Shown: piece by piece, positions 1-11,260 of the stretch
How positions within the stretch are numbered: the first letter of the stretch is position 1
Layout: every line of letters starts with the position of its first letter
Assembly: GCA_964036315.1 (NCBI GenBank)
Contig: OZ038485.1
Span: 78,051,960-78,115,959 of the forward strand
DNA from: Acanthosepion esculentum
Taxonomy: Eukaryota > Mollusca > Cephalopoda > Sepiida > Sepiidae
DNA length: 64,000 nt
Direction of reading: 5' to 3'
Program-made: the position numbers and the translations under genes
The notes under the pieces: model-generated
What the model was told of the DNA's origin: nothing
The model's input: the letters and a program-made list of their open reading frames with translations, nothing else
Databases searched by the model: none

Positions 1-299
1 ATTCGTGAGTATGATAGGATTATGATAAAAATAAGCAAACATAATCTTTGTATTATATATATATATATGCTCGAAAGGCGACGAAACACTTTAGTAATAA
101 CCCGAGCTATTTCAAAAGTTAACATATTTTAAAAGAAATAATAATGCTTACTAATTGGTTTTCGTAATATACGAGGAAATATACTAAAATTATTAGGCAA
201 CAAATTAATTGAGTTCATTGATGATTATCATGTATGCGTGTGTCTCATCATTATTATCGGCAATGTTGAAAAACTCTATTAAGCGCCGTTGTCTTCACT

Positions 300-480
300 T
301 CATACTAATGTCCTTTAAGAAGGAAAATATTTCATCTCTTCATTTCCACCGCAACTATGGATGAAATAAGTAGCAAAGTAGACTGAACTCTCTAGCCTTG
401 TATGGTAGCCATTCTAGGTGAAGGACTATTCTGAGCGCAAAACTGTGAAGAAAACAGGAAATCACTCCATTATCTTCATG
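300..480 (+). repeat. Interspersed repeat, related to 34.2-34.35 kb
   Basis: This stretch matches 34,205-34,350 on the same strand: both carry a GAAGGAC block, a GTGAAGAA block and an ACAGGAAA block in the same order. No coding potential is visible. The 34-kb copy follows a tRNA-like segment, so this may be the body of an old SINE. Bases 1-300 are AT-rich and hold nothing I recognise. Confidence 0.4.
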
Positions 481-679
481 TGAAGCCGTAGCATTTCACA
501 AATCTGAAAGAAAAAGAAACCGTAGAGATCCATAACGCCTTACCCCCTGAATTAAATGGTATTTGATAAAAAAAGATTATCATAATCATTTTAACATTAT
601 CATTGTTACTAGAGCAACTATTTCTTTCTTTTTTTTTATAGACGATGTGAACTAAATGTTGAATTATAGTTAAAATCAG

Positions 680-930
680 AGACAGGTGAAATTTCTGGGA
701 CACATAATGAGAAAAGGATATACTGAAAGCAGGAGTGGGCAGAATGAAGTAGCCATTAACTTATCTAACTTTTCTTTGTGAATGGATGGCAGAAAGGAGT
801 CAGAGAGAGAGAGAGAGATGGTAAAGAGTCAAACGTTGCTTGGAGCTACAGTAGACAGAAAGTTGTGGAGAACTATAATCGCCCACGCCCTGAAGGGATA
901 CGGTCCGTAAAAGAAATATTACTCGTAATA
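680..930 (+). mobile_element. RTE-like LINE, 3' end of ORF2 (decayed)
   Basis: Reading across frameshifts gives the end of an RTE-type endonuclease/reverse-transcriptase polyprotein: a VKFLGHIMRKG block near 690-720, an arginine-rich stretch near 790-820, and a terminal LWRTIIAHALKGYG block near 870-905 just before a stop. The same terminal block is seen at 34.38 kb and 47.75 kb, so three 3' ends of one family occur in the window. Frame breaks show it is inactive. Confidence 0.55.
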
Positions 931-1074
931 ATCCCATGTCTTAAAGCTTTTATATTTCAATTATTTTTTATTCCTTTTTCATTTCATATTATTTATAGGT
1001 GTTTTTTACATTTTATTTTTTGTTACATTTTTCATTGGGTAGCGTAACGGAAAATAAAAAAACAACCACAAGTG

Positions 1075-1330
1075 GGTCTATGATAATAGTTAATAGTTTA
1101 AGATGTCGTGACAAAATCTACTGAGGACAAAGAAGGCCAAGATAAATAGATAAGAGATTTGAAATATTACATGTTTCTTTGTATTAAGAGAAAGACGCGT
1201 TAACTTTTTGTTTTGTAAAATTTTGTCAACAATCTTGTATACATCTACATATTTAACCCATATACTTACATATACATCTATACTTTCAAGTTTTTGTTGG
1301 TGAAGAGAGAGAGAGAGATTGTGATATATA

Positions 1331-1390
<60 letters not shown>
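1075..1390 (+). repeat. Duplicated segment with (GA)n, paralogous to 35.45-35.70 kb
   Basis: The sequence starting at ATAATAGTTAATAGTTTAA is repeated with point changes at 35,450, and both copies run into a (GA)n tract (1,335-1,389 here; 35,640-35,700 there). Both lie downstream (minus-strand sense) of an SLC16 exon-8 region, which suggests that they belong to the tandemly duplicated unit rather than to a mobile repeat. Confidence 0.6.
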
Positions 1391-1391
<1 letters not shown>

Positions 1392-2480
1392 CTTCCGAAA
1401 TGAAAAGGTGTGTATTACATGTAAGTAGTCACCGCCACTGAATTTTCGATACCTAAGGTTTAAAATTAAATTTCAAAAATGAAAAAATAATTTTTGAAAA
1501 TTTCAATTTAGCTTTATTTGAAAGCTAAATGATTAAATTTATTATTTCCAGTAAATATTTTGATGTATTTCAGATACAAATTATATAGATTGGAATGTCA
1601 AATAATTGCTCGATTTAAAAAAAAAATTAAAATCGACCATTTTCTTAATTTTAAGAAATTTGTAAACAAAACAAATTTATCGGTTTTAAAAATCTTCCAA
1701 AATTAAATTATAGATTTGTGATACGTTATTTGAGTAAAATTAGAAAATTTAAAGTTAGATTAATCTGATTTGAAATAAATATTACTTACAATAAAAAAGC
1801 AATATACAAGCATTTCTTAACAATGTGTCTCCTGTTTCTTTGATCTTTATTGACTTATCGAGAAGCTCTCAGGGTGATGACAGCTCTTATGGATGACCAG
1901 AAATGACATAAATTTACGAAATCTAAGTGAACGCATTTTTTCTGATTTTTAACTATCTAGTAATTTTAAAAAATTAACACATTTTCAGCAATTATTTACT
2001 ATTTTATTTACTATTTTTATTTAGGTTTTAAGAAGATTTATGAAATTTGCATTTCGTCTCTAGGTTCTTAACTTTACTGTCTTAAACAAAAAATGAATTA
2101 ACTAATATGATCCAAACTAAAATAAATACATGAAATAAAAATATTTAGTGAAATAGCAACTAAGAAAAGTAAAACTTTTTTCTTTTGATATTTTCAGGGT
2201 ATGATTTGCAAAGACTTTAATGATGAAACAGAACTGAATATTAAAAGTGAAATAATTGCAGGGCGTTAGACGACGATTAAATCACGTGAACTTTTTAAGG
2301 ATTATGTCATGTATAGATTTCCATAGGTAGAAATTAGGAACGTTTTTTTTCACTAAAAGTTATTTTTAAACTTTAAAAAAATATTTGGTTACAAACGACT
2401 GTTATGAGCTTTTCAAATTTGGATTCGTTTAAGTCCTCAAAGGAGCTCAAGGCACGCGGCCTCCTCTAAAGAAGATCCGT
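1391..2480. other. AT-rich DNA, nothing recognised
   Basis: No long open frame, RNA gene or repeat boundary is visible. Homopolymer A/T runs are frequent. It would be 3' flank of the minus-strand SLC16 copy. Confidence 0.5.
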
Positions 2481-3340
2481 TTAACGCGATTGGTGAAATT
2501 CTGGGTTCGATCGGCGATGGTGGGTGGCACTAGATTGTTTCGTAAGCACTGAATATAACCAGCCAGTTTTCTCCCTTTGAGCTGTTAGAGCTAGGTCAGA
2601 GGAGAGATCAACTTCTATATGAAGGTAGTAGATAATGAGTGTTATGTGTGTGTGTGTATGTGAGTGTGTTTGTGTGTGTGTGTGTTTGTGTGTGTCTGTG
2701 TAGTACACTAACATGTCATAAATCTTGAGACAGGTGCCTAGTACCGTGAAAGACACCTTCTTGTCCAGTGAAATGAAGCAATTTGGCGTAACATCGATTC
2801 AACAACAGGTCGGAAGACCTCTGGAGAAATGGTGAGCTATGTCATCCCGATAACTCTCCACGGCTAGCTGTAGGATGTTTCCTAAGAATCGCCCTCTCCA
2901 GCACGTCTCATAAATGCTTGATTGAACTCATGTCAAGCGAAAGTGGTGGCCAAACCATTCATCGGAAGTTTCCAGAATGCTCCTCAACCAAATTCGAAGG
3001 ACCCGATAACTTTATCATAGAATAACACATAGTTATGGTGGACATTAAGTGAACTCTTGAAAATTGTCAAGAAACTGTAACGTAGCTGCTACTGGTAAAT
3101 AAGCATATTTAGGCGGACCAACGGATCCAACCCAGCACGTGGACACACCGCACACAACTATCGAACCTCCATCAGCCTGCACGATGCTTTGCCGACAACT
3201 GGACTCACGGGGTTGGCGCTACACCACGAACCTACTATCATCACGAAATAAGCGGCACTGTGTCTCGTCAGACTACGGCATACGTTACCATGTTTCTAGG
3301 ATCAATGTGAAGAAATCATGAACTCAGGTCTAGCGCTATG
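2480..3340 (-). mobile_element. Tc1-like transposase relic
   Basis: On the minus strand, fragments in shifting frames match the C-terminal half of a Tc1-like transposase: a GGGSI-type block around 3,150-3,190, a WPP..SLDM..IKHL block (the region before the catalytic glutamate) at about 2,910-2,960, followed by a DVLERA-like stretch and a VESM.R block near 2,780-2,810. Stops and frameshifts are numerous and no terminal repeats were found. A (GT)n tract lies within or beside it at 2,641-2,700. Clearly dead and old. Confidence 0.55.
2641..2700. repeat. (GT)n microsatellite
   Basis: Imperfect GT dinucleotide tract, read directly. Confidence 0.9.
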
Positions 3341-3949
3341 TCTGGTGATATGGTTAAGGCAGACAGTATATTTTTTAATCATTTCACCCCAAGAAAGACG
3401 AGAATGCTATAGTATGCAGGGCTTATAGAGAGTGAAAGAGAGAGAAAAGACTGGGTATAGGAGGGATTGAGGAAAGGATGATCGAGAAAAGGACAAAAGA
3501 TGAACGGGATTCAGGAAAACAAATGATGGCGATTGGTGTTGCATTATGTATATATATAACAGATTGGGCTCTACAAAAAAGTTTTTAAATCGATCAGTGA
3601 ATTTCTAAAAGTTACTTTACAGCAAACAGGTGTTGTAATCAAATATGTTGTTTTCTATAAATAAATTCAATTTTACGCTTATGTCCCCCTCCCGACAACC
3701 AACTGATTGTAATTTCCAAGCAACTCAGGGTAAGGACAGATATGTGAACATATATACGTATTTGTATACATGCTAACCAGAAGCCAAAGTTTTATGTAGA
3801 AGTGTGGGCAATGTCTATGTGTATTCATATAATATACAATTCAAATAAACACGTTAGAGAGAGCGTCATCAGTAAAATAAGCTTGCATATTTTATCATTA
3901 TTCTGAACTGTTCATGTTCATTTCTAACTTTTTAAGACTAGCAATTATA

Positions 3950-3991
<42 letters not shown>

Positions 3992-4256
3992 ATTTTTCTG
4001 TATCTGGCTGTATTTTAATGGTTACCGAGCAAATGCATTCTGTTTGTTGTAAAGAACATGAAACAGAGAGAAAAATTGTTCTATTAAATAACCAAATATG
4101 AGAAAAGTGTATTAGACATGTAGTTCAGAATTGTAAAAGTCTAATAATTTTAATATTACCCCATGATTAAAATTGATGATTTTTTTTGTCCAAGTAATTT
4201 TTAAAAGCCGTAACATAAATTATGAATTTTCAATATTAACTTTTATTTACGACACA
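3341..4256. other. Spacer with (TCTA)n, no gene seen
   Basis: A (TCTA)n tetranucleotide tract occupies 3,951-3,991. The rest shows no gene or repeat I recognise. Confidence 0.6.
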
Positions 4257-4293
4257 TTTTTCACATCATATAAAATTTATATGATGTGAAAAA
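4257..4293. repeat. Short near-perfect palindrome
   Basis: Two 18-bp arms beginning TTTTTCACATCATATAAA pair around a single A, giving a cruciform-capable hairpin 200 bp downstream of the SLC16 exon-8 stop codon. Confidence 0.8.
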
Positions 4294-4488
4294 TTTAATT
4301 CATATTATAAATTAATATTGCTTTTATAGTAAAATTACAACTTTTATCAAAAAACAAATTTTTAAAATATGCTTTTTGTGGTCAGAGATTCATCAAAATG
4401 ATCCGGAAACCTTTTTTTCCTAAATCAACCAGTTTTACATCATCGCATAAATTGACTTATACTTTTCTAAATTTAACAATTTTATTGT

Positions 4489-4619
4489 TCATTGTTTTAC
4501 GAAATTTCCTTTCTTTTGTTCATAGATGATTCCACACGATAAGATGGCCCCGACGAAAGCAATAACGGAATTCATGTAGAAGATTACGGGAAAAGAACTG
4601 GTAGCATCATAAAGATGTT
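4489..4619 (-). pseudogene. SLC16/MCT-like gene, exon 8 (last coding exon)
   Basis: An acceptor (polypyrimidine then TTTCAG) precedes 131 nt that, with one base carried from exon 7, read EHLYDATSSFPVIFYMNSV, then a hydrophobic IAFVGAILSCGIIY helix, a short basic tail and a TGA at 4,489-4,491. This matches the end of monocarboxylate transporters (LYD-T-S between the last two helices). This copy has no internal stop. It is called a pseudogene only because partner exons 5 and 6 are broken. A paralogous exon with an in-frame deletion and a stop lies at 58.26-58.33 kb. Founding function would be proton-linked solute transport at the plasma membrane. Confidence 0.75.
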
Positions 4620-4921
4620 CTGAAATGAACAGAATTGTGGATTATATTTGAAAACGAGACAAACAAAATAATAAATAATTTACTTTTAGTCATAGTTATT
4701 TAGAAAAAGTAGATAACAACGTGTATAATGAAAATTATTTCAACTCAATCTTGAAAGAGAAAGCTGTTGTCACGTTCGTGATGTTCATGTATTGGAAACG
4801 AATCAATTATATTTAAATTTATTAGATTTACGTCAGTTCAGGTATGACGTCAGTATGCAAGTAAGAAAAAAGGACAGAAACCAAATGATTTTCTGTTTTT
4901 CTCAAACCTCAGTGAAGAACA

Positions 4922-5160
4922 TTTTTTAATCGGTACCACCCCATGCAAGACAGTAAAGCTGCCAAAAGACAAAGGGTTACAGGATGTGGAGGAATTAGGA
5001 ACAGAAACATTAATAATGAGTGGAAAGAGAAAGAGTAATCAGGAGGACAGTAGATAGCGACTGAAATTGCCTTTAAATTTTTAAAGATTAAACTTGTCTG
5101 GAAATCATGGAGCCGGAAGGGATTTCCACAAACTATAAGTATGAGAAAAGAAACTGTTAG
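4922..5160. repeat. Dispersed repeat, second copy at 52.61-52.84 kb
   Basis: About 230 bp, from TTTTTAATCGGTA to GAAGAAACTGTTA, is repeated at 52,612-52,840 in the same orientation with substitutions. At 52.6 kb it looks inserted, because the paralogous DNA at 63.6 kb lacks it. No coding content or terminal repeats seen. Confidence 0.65.
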
Positions 5161-5164
5161 CATA

Positions 5165-5892
5165 GAACTTATGGCTACATCTTGTCAGGTCAACTGTAAT
5201 TTGATGAGATATCGACGCCATTCTAGTACTACGCTTAAGTCCATAAAGACTAGGTACGTAGCGAAGAGCTCATCCCAACAATTACCATGTAAGTATTTAT
5301 AGAAAAACACAGAAAGGCAACTTTACAGCGGTGGGAAAGTGACTGAAGCCGAGCTGCCAGATTAGGACCAATAATATTGCTGATACTTCTTTGGCTATTA
5401 TCAAGGAGCTCAAGGTAAATAGCAGGGGCACTGGACCATATGTGGCATCAATATTTTAAGTATGGACGAATGGTAAACTTATAGATATGTAAGATCGATT
5501 CGCACAATACAGTGAACCTACTTTCTTAGCAGATGACCTAGCAATGGATTCAATATAGTATTTCCACTTCATGTCAGTTGAGAACGTTAGCCCGAAAAGG
5601 CACAATGAGTCACTTTCCTAGAGGTTAGCAGCAGCCATGCTGATGAAAGGCAAGGTTCTCTCAAATGATTACTGGATGCTTTAAAATTAATAATCTCCTT
5701 GTCGGACTGATCAACCTTACTATCGAGGCAGGAGTAAATGGTTGTGTCATCAGCGTAGATGCCAAATTGAGAGCTGATGTCATCGGGACGGTCATTAATG
5801 AAAATTAAAAACAGAGTAGCACCAAGGATGGAGCCCTGGGGGACATCCGTGTTAGTACGAAAGGATCTACACGAGTAACCGCTCAGCATAAA
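5165..5892 (-). mobile_element. jockey/CR1-like LINE, reverse-transcriptase 3' half
   Basis: The minus strand encodes the second half of a non-LTR reverse transcriptase: [18 protein letters not shown] then the catalytic [10 protein letters not shown] at about 5,725-5,850, and after frameshifts the thumb and C-terminal blocks IRPYLKY, CHIWSSAPAIYLELLD and LAARLQSLSHR near 5,320-5,480. It continues the element at 7.3-8.85 kb; the two halves join in the middle of the fingers/palm region, where an LTR element has been inserted. Several frame breaks. Confidence 0.8.
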
Positions 5893-6480
5893 ACAACCAC
5901 GCTGCCAACAGAAAATATATTCTTCCTTCCTTTTTCCCCTGTGTGGTCAAGAGAAGCGAAGAACAATGCAATGCTTTAGATTATGGCAAAGAGGGGGGGA
6001 AATCTTACAATTTTTCAGTAGTAAGTATTTTCAAGTTGTTGGTTTTAAATGGATTGAGTTAATATTTCTTTTATGCTTTTCCCTTCTTCCTAAATATATC
6101 CGACGTCCGCATCTGAGCCTTTTTTCGTAATTACGTTGCCTGTTATTTGGTTGGTGTCCGTTTTTTTTATCAGTTGCATATTAACATACAACTGTTGTAT
6201 GTGTAGCTTTCTTTCGTGAAAATTTCTCTTTGATTCGCCAGACTTGAGGTTAATACACTGGGATCTTTAGACGTCTTTAGAGGTATGGCGTGACCCTTTT
6301 TTTCTCTTTTAGGTAGAGGTTTCTCTTTGTGGTTCGAATATTCTTCGTCGCCAGTTGTTATGGTGTAAAACCATAGAAAAATAACACGGACTCGGATATA
6401 GGTTAAATAGTATATTCTCGGAAACGTAGTACAAAGGTAAATATGGATAGGAGAGTACTTTCTCACACTGGTGTACCAAC

Positions 6481-6517
6481 TCACTCACTCACTCACTCAC
6501 TCACTCACTCACTCACT
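6481..6517. repeat. (TCAC)n microsatellite inside the LTR
   Basis: About nine TCAC units in a row, in the 3' (R/U5) part of the putative LTR. Confidence 0.9.
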
Positions 6518-6547
6518 CTGTGGCTACTTCTCGGTGACCCTCACTTG

Positions 6548-7306
6548 GTGACTCGATATTTAACAACACCCCCACACGGGTCGAATGTGGCACAAGGCCG
6601 GTTTAACGTGGGCTTACCGAGCCTGTGGGCTCGGCCAAAAATATGCCCATTTACAACCCGTATAAACGGGTTTAGGGACTGTCTACCTCCCCGGACGAAA
6701 CTTTGCCCTGCGGCAAAGTCCCGTCCGAGTTCCTCCCCGCCGAGGCGGAGAGTTTGACAGCAAAGAACAGTTTATACAACTGTTCAAGTCACTGGGTGAC
6801 TCGATATTTAACAACCCCCCCACACGGGTCGAATGTGGCATAAGGCCGGCTTAACGTGGGCTTACCGAGCCCGTAGGCTCGGCCAAAAATATGCCCATTA
6901 GAACCCGAATACACGAGTTCAGGGACTGTCCACCTCCCCGGACGAAACTTTGCCCTGCGGCAAAGCCTCGTCCGAGTTCCTCCCTGCCTAGGCGGAGAGT
7001 TCGACAGCAAAGAACAATTTAAATGACTGTTGCCCGTTATACAACTGTTCCAGTCACGGAGTGACTCGATATTTAGCACCCCCCCACGTGGGTCGATGTG
7101 GCACAAGGCCGGTTTAATGTGGGCTTACCGAGCCCGTAGGCTCGGGCAAAAATATGCCCATTTAGAACCCGTATAAACGGGTTCAGGGACTGTCTACCTC
7201 CCCAGACGGCACTTTGCCCTACGGCAAAGCCCCGTCCGAGTCCCTCCCCGGCGAGACGGAGAGTTCGACAGCAAAGAACAATCTAAATGACTGTTCCAGT
7301 CACGGG
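6548..7306. repeat. Three tandem ~250-bp hairpin-rich units (putative U3 repeats)
   Basis: Units begin GTGACTCGATATTTA at 6,548, 6,796 and 7,061 and the array ends at about 7,306, giving periods of 248, 265 and 246 bp. Each unit is much more GC-rich than its surroundings and repeats the same inverted pairs: CCGAGCC/GGCTCGG, AACCCGT/ACGGGTT, CTTTGCC/GGCAAAG, CTCCCCGCC/GGCGGAG and GTCAC/GTGAC. Tandem U3 repeats usually act as enhancers or protein-binding arrays; that role is inference. Confidence 0.75.
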
Positions 7307-7324
7307 GTGACACACCTTACTCAG

Positions 7325-8850
7325 AGTTGGTAGCCATATTATATAGGTGTGGAAGAGTCCATTTGTAGGTAGGTCCCCACAATACTTTCATTTTACGATT
7401 TGATAGGAAAGACTGGATCAGTTCAAAAATGTGTCCGGAGACATCGTATTCTTTTTAGCATGTGAAGATGGCCTGTATGCCAGACCCTCTCAAAGACTTT
7501 CGAGATGTTCAATGCTACTAGTTTTTATCTAGAGATTGATAGACTTTTTCCGCAATTATTGTCAGTACATTAGGAGTTAACCTGGTGAAACAAAAGCCAT
7601 ATTGCTTGTTTGAGAAAAGGCCCAGCGATGAGACATGCTGAAACAATTCAGCATTGATTAGGGCCTCTAGGAGGTAAAATCTAACAGGTCGATAGTTGGA
7701 AGGGTAGGACGGTCCCACAGAATTGGAACAACAGACGGCGACTTCTAGCAGACAGTTTAGAGAGAATATGAGCTAGTTCGGGAGCACACTTCTTAATGAG
7801 TATTACAGGGATACCACCGGGTCCACATGCTTTGTGGAGATCTAGCAGACACTATGGAAGGGAATATGTGCATATCACTCAACAGAGATTCAGTTCTAAG
7901 TGGGAATTTAGACAGGGATACTCCTGATGAATCAAGAGTTGTGTTGAAGGAGAATTTACGAGCAAAGCATTCAGCTTTATCAGCAGAGAATGATATCACC
8001 TCAAATTGATTGAAGAGAGGAGGACTAGAGACCTTACACTTATTGAATACCCTATTACAGAGCCGACAGTAATCACGAGAGCCAAAATTGTTAGAGGCTA
8101 TGCGGTGCCACAATTTCTCGGCAAACAGTGACTTAGCTCCTTAGAGGACTCGCTTACATTCATTACGAGTAGAAATAGTGGATTTTGTGTGCTATAGCAG
8201 CCAAGCATGCTAGTGTGAACCATGGAAAGAATTGAGGTTTCACCTGGTGTTTCCGAGAAGGGATGAATGCGTCCATGCCGGCTTTGACCTAAGAAGAAAC
8301 CTCAGTGGTTAAATTTTCAATTGGGAAGTTAAAAATGTCAGTCCAAGTGGTATCACCAAGAAAATCACGGAGTAAGTCTCAATCAGGATGCTGAGAACGG
8401 AAAGAGGTTCTTATGGATAGGGGGTTCTTGCTTAATAGATGTTTGGAACGTAATATCAATACCTACCACAGAGAAGTCCGAGTTACCAAGAGGGCATTGT
8501 TGCGAAGCTCGGCAAGAGCGAGGAGAGCAAGTAAAAATAAATCACGTAGAGAAGACTGTTGCTTGGTTTAGCTAAGGAAAGTGTAAGGAAGTCCTCGATT
8601 TGAGTAAGGGATTGGGCAATGGAATATTTAATTTATGAATACCGGCAACAAAAACAAAAGTGTCTTTAGAAAGTTTAAGCCACGTGTCATGGTAAGCATT
8701 TAATTCACCGAAGACAAAGACGTTCGCAGATGGATGGAGAGAAAATGCCTTTTCTATACTGTCAGTTATTATGTCTAATATACTGCAGTCCTGGGAAGAG
8801 GTATAGTGTTGGTTATTTTTGTAAACTGTAAAAGTAAATTATAATGTTAA
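7325..8850 (-). mobile_element. jockey/CR1-like LINE, endonuclease and RT 5' half
   Basis: Minus strand. An apurinic-type endonuclease is recognisable from NVFVFGELNAYHDTW near 8,690-8,740 (family motif GDFN.H) and a GNSDFSVVGIDI block near 8,450-8,490. The linker SGVSLSKFPLRTESLLSDMH is at about 7,860-7,930, and reverse-transcriptase blocks YPSNYRPV, LINAELFQHV and KQYGF are at 7,570-7,710. IQSFLSNRKMK is near 7,380-7,420, just before the LTR insertion. Stops and frameshifts throughout. This is the best-preserved member of a family with other fragments at 17.6, 32.0-33.2, 47.9 and 59.6 kb. Confidence 0.8.
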
Positions 8851-9875
8851 CAAAGAAAATAATCTATACGATAATAAGTTAATCACTACATGATCATGAA
8901 GATACATTAGTTTTTTTTATATGCATTTAGAATGAATTTGTTTCTGACTAAAACATATAAATTATCCATGGTAGGGTACAGAAATAAAAGCGATTTACTT
9001 TTAATCCAATAAAAATGTAAAAATTAGTAAATAATATTTTTCCATAATTGTGTGAAATCATAATAATTCCCATATTTTTGTGTTGTTTTCGTTTTTATCA
9101 CAACTTTTCATTAGAGACATCTTCTCAGATGTCCACTTCGTACGGAAAGTGTGTTGTCCCTTTTTACGGGAAATAGTGGCGAAGAGAAATTGTGACAAAT
9201 ATAACAACAGACTTGGCTCATTACAGATTCCATACATCTGCGTGGTGGAGGATTAAAACGTTGGTTAAAATATATTGGGTTCCATGACAGTTGTGAGTCC
9301 AATCTAGTGTTGAAAATCCTGATCTTTGGTTCAGTGGAAGAAATGAACAAACGACACAAAGGTTAATAAGACTGTTGAGTAATAACTGACATGAGTTATC
9401 TCCTTATGCATAGAAAGCGGAGTGAAAACACTCTACTTTCATGAATTAAGTAAAATGTTTGGTTCAAAATTTTAAAAACGATTACCTATTACGAATCTAG
9501 GGACACTTCGACATGCTGTAATGGTTAGCAAGCTTTTCTTGCTAGATCAATTAAGGTGCTCCATACTTTCAGCCTTGCGCCACGTCTAAGCTATGCTTAG
9601 TAAATCGCTATACTTACCTGGCTTTGGCTAGGAAAGTTTCAAAATAATATTAGCTCAAGACCCAGGGAGCCATCCTCCAGGCGGTACCTCTTTTGGAGGG
9701 AGCTGGGGTCATTATCCGGTGCCTGATGCAACCCCAAAAGGGTATGTGCCTGGGTTTTTGTGCAATTTTTTTTTCACGTTATTGGCGGTAAACTCAATTT
9801 AAACTAACCTTGTGTTACATTCAATTGCAACGTGGGTGCACTGATAAATACCTACCTATTACGAAAATAAACACC
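8851..9875. other. No gene recognised
   Basis: AT-rich DNA with short frames only. Around 9,660-9,760 a GC-richer patch (GCCATCCTCCA pairing with TGGAGGGAGCTG) can form a weak hairpin; its origin is unknown. Confidence 0.4.
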
Positions 9876-9956
9876 CGAAGAAGGCCGGAGAATACGCCGG
9901 TTGAAACTTTGGGTGCATAACAAACAAGATGAGCATACTGATCCGAATAGTAATGC

Positions 9957-10013
<57 letters not shown>
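9876..10013 (+). repeat. Short PLE-terminus-like motif followed by (AAT)n
   Basis: CCGAAGAAGGCCGG and, after a short spacer, GCCGGTTGAAAC resemble the terminus of the PLE fragment at 10.95 kb. An (AAT)n tract follows at 9,960-10,013. Too short to classify firmly. Confidence 0.4.
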
Positions 10014-10014
<1 letters not shown>

Positions 10015-10278
10015 TCATCTTACTAGAATACTAGAATACTCACAGTATTTAGTATTGTCGAAGTTATCGTTAATATTTTATGTTGTGATTTACAAACTCT
10101 AACTTTCGTTTAATTTTATAAATCAATCGATGAAATTTGAATAAGCTGATTTGTTTGGAAATTTACTTTGACAAAAACCCTACTTCGCGATTTAATAATT
10201 TTTAAAAATTTAATTTAATCTTATAGGACTTCATGGTAAACAATATTTTTATCTGTCTATATCTCTGAGATGAGGTAT

Positions 10279-11046
10279 TATGATTATTTACAATATTTAC
10301 ACTGCAATCTTCAACTTCATTGCCATATTCACAACGTCTCGGCCGTCTTCAGAACCGAACGCTTTATTTCGTCTACCGGGGTAAATTGTTCTGGTTGTTT
10401 CAGTTATTTCCCTCTTCACTTCAACTCTGCTGGTATTGGGTCTAGTCACTGGCTCTAACCAACGTCTTTTTCCTTATTTTTATTTATGTCCTTGAGGACA
10501 ATGTGCATGTATTTCTGTGACTTATAAACCTAATGTTTCAGCAACTATTTTTTTATTACCAGTGCTCATATTGCAATTTTTTGTTATTATTATTATTAAT
10601 TTTTTTTGTTTTTACCAGAGCTTATATTGCAATTTTTGTTGGTGTTCATTGCTTTTCTCCAGCATTCCTTATTACTGGTTCCCATATGGTGTTCATTTCT
10701 ATGCTTGGTCGACTCAGGAGATTTTTCTGGCCTAGTATATGTGCTGATTCCTTAAATTTTCGTATTTTCCAGTGATGCTCTCTGTCTATTATTTCAATCT
10801 CATCCCTTAGGGGGCATTGATCTCTCTTTTCGCTCCATATGTGGTCAGCTACGCCTGATTTTTCTATTTCGCCTTGTGTTACCGCTTTGCGATGTTCTTG
10901 TAGTCTTACCTTAAGGGGGGGTCTCCTTTGTGTTCCTTACCACAATTCCCATCACCCGAAGAAGGCCGGAGCGTACAACGGCCAAAACGTTGTGAATATG
11001 GCAATGGAGATGAGGATAACAGTCTGAATAATGTAAATAATGTAAA
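10279..11046 (-). mobile_element. Penelope-like element fragment with inverted termini
   Basis: The minus strand at about 10,680-10,920 carries an open block matching the end of the GIY-YIG endonuclease region of retroelement proteins: RLQEHRKAVTQGEIEKSG, VADHIWSEK, then IIDREHHWKIRKFKESAHIL and LLSRPSIEMNTIWEPV. The ends are inverted copies of each other: 10,279-10,350 (GCCATATTCACAACGTCTCG) pairs with 10,970-11,046 (CGTTGTGAATATGGC). Inverted pseudo-LTRs and strong 5' truncation are typical of Penelope-like elements. The right end carries CCGAAGAAGGCCGG and CGGCC motifs resembling a degenerate hammerhead core. Confidence 0.7.
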
Positions 11047-11089
11047 CATTATTTTTTTAATACCATTTCTTTTTTCCTTATCAATTTAA

Positions 11090-11260
11090 CAGCGAAGTTT
11101 AAAATTCTTAGGATTGTTATTCTTAAGCTTGCAACATACAGCTGGCCATGTGTAAATATTTCTTTCTGGAGCTAAATTCCAACATTTCGAAACGTTTGAC
11201 CTTGTGATTTGTTTATAGTTCTCACAAACGCATGGCGAAGTGGAAACTGAATTCTTGTAT
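11090..11260 (-). mobile_element. Helitron/PIF1-type helicase C-terminal fragment
   Basis: On the minus strand one frame reads FPLRHAFVRTINKSQGQTF, then RNVGI, one stop codon, then KEIFTHGQLYVASLRIT. The NKSQGQTF and FTHGQLYVALSR motifs are the last conserved helicase motifs of PIF1-like helicases, which in animal genomes are mostly carried by Helitron transposons. Only about 55 codons remain. A domesticated PIF1 gene is possible but less likely because there is a stop and no surrounding domain. Confidence 0.65.

Larger units (their letters stand above)
5893..7314 (-). mobile_element. LTR retrotransposon fragment nested in a LINE
   Basis: Read on the minus strand, a putative ~960-bp LTR begins TGTGTCACC at 7,314 and ends CCATAACA at 6,356. 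After two bases a primer-binding-site-like TGGCGACGAAGAA follows (6,353-6,341), then about 460 bp of leader with a broken gag-like frame. The LTR end and primer site closely match those of the Ty3/Gypsy element at 37.3 kb. The distal part of the element is gone. It interrupts the LINE reverse transcriptase, so it is younger than that LINE. The exact distal boundary (about 5,893) is inferred from where the LINE resumes. Confidence 0.65.

Noticed and set aside
6443..7106. Open frames of 104-105 codons on both strands
   Set aside because: They run through the hairpin-rich LTR repeats and reflect GC-richness, not coding.
10955..10995. Functional hammerhead ribozyme in the PLE at 11 kb (and at 9.88 kb)
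   Set aside because: Core reads CCGAAGA with AAAA instead of GAAA (or lacks a paired stem III and cleavage triplet), so at most a relic.
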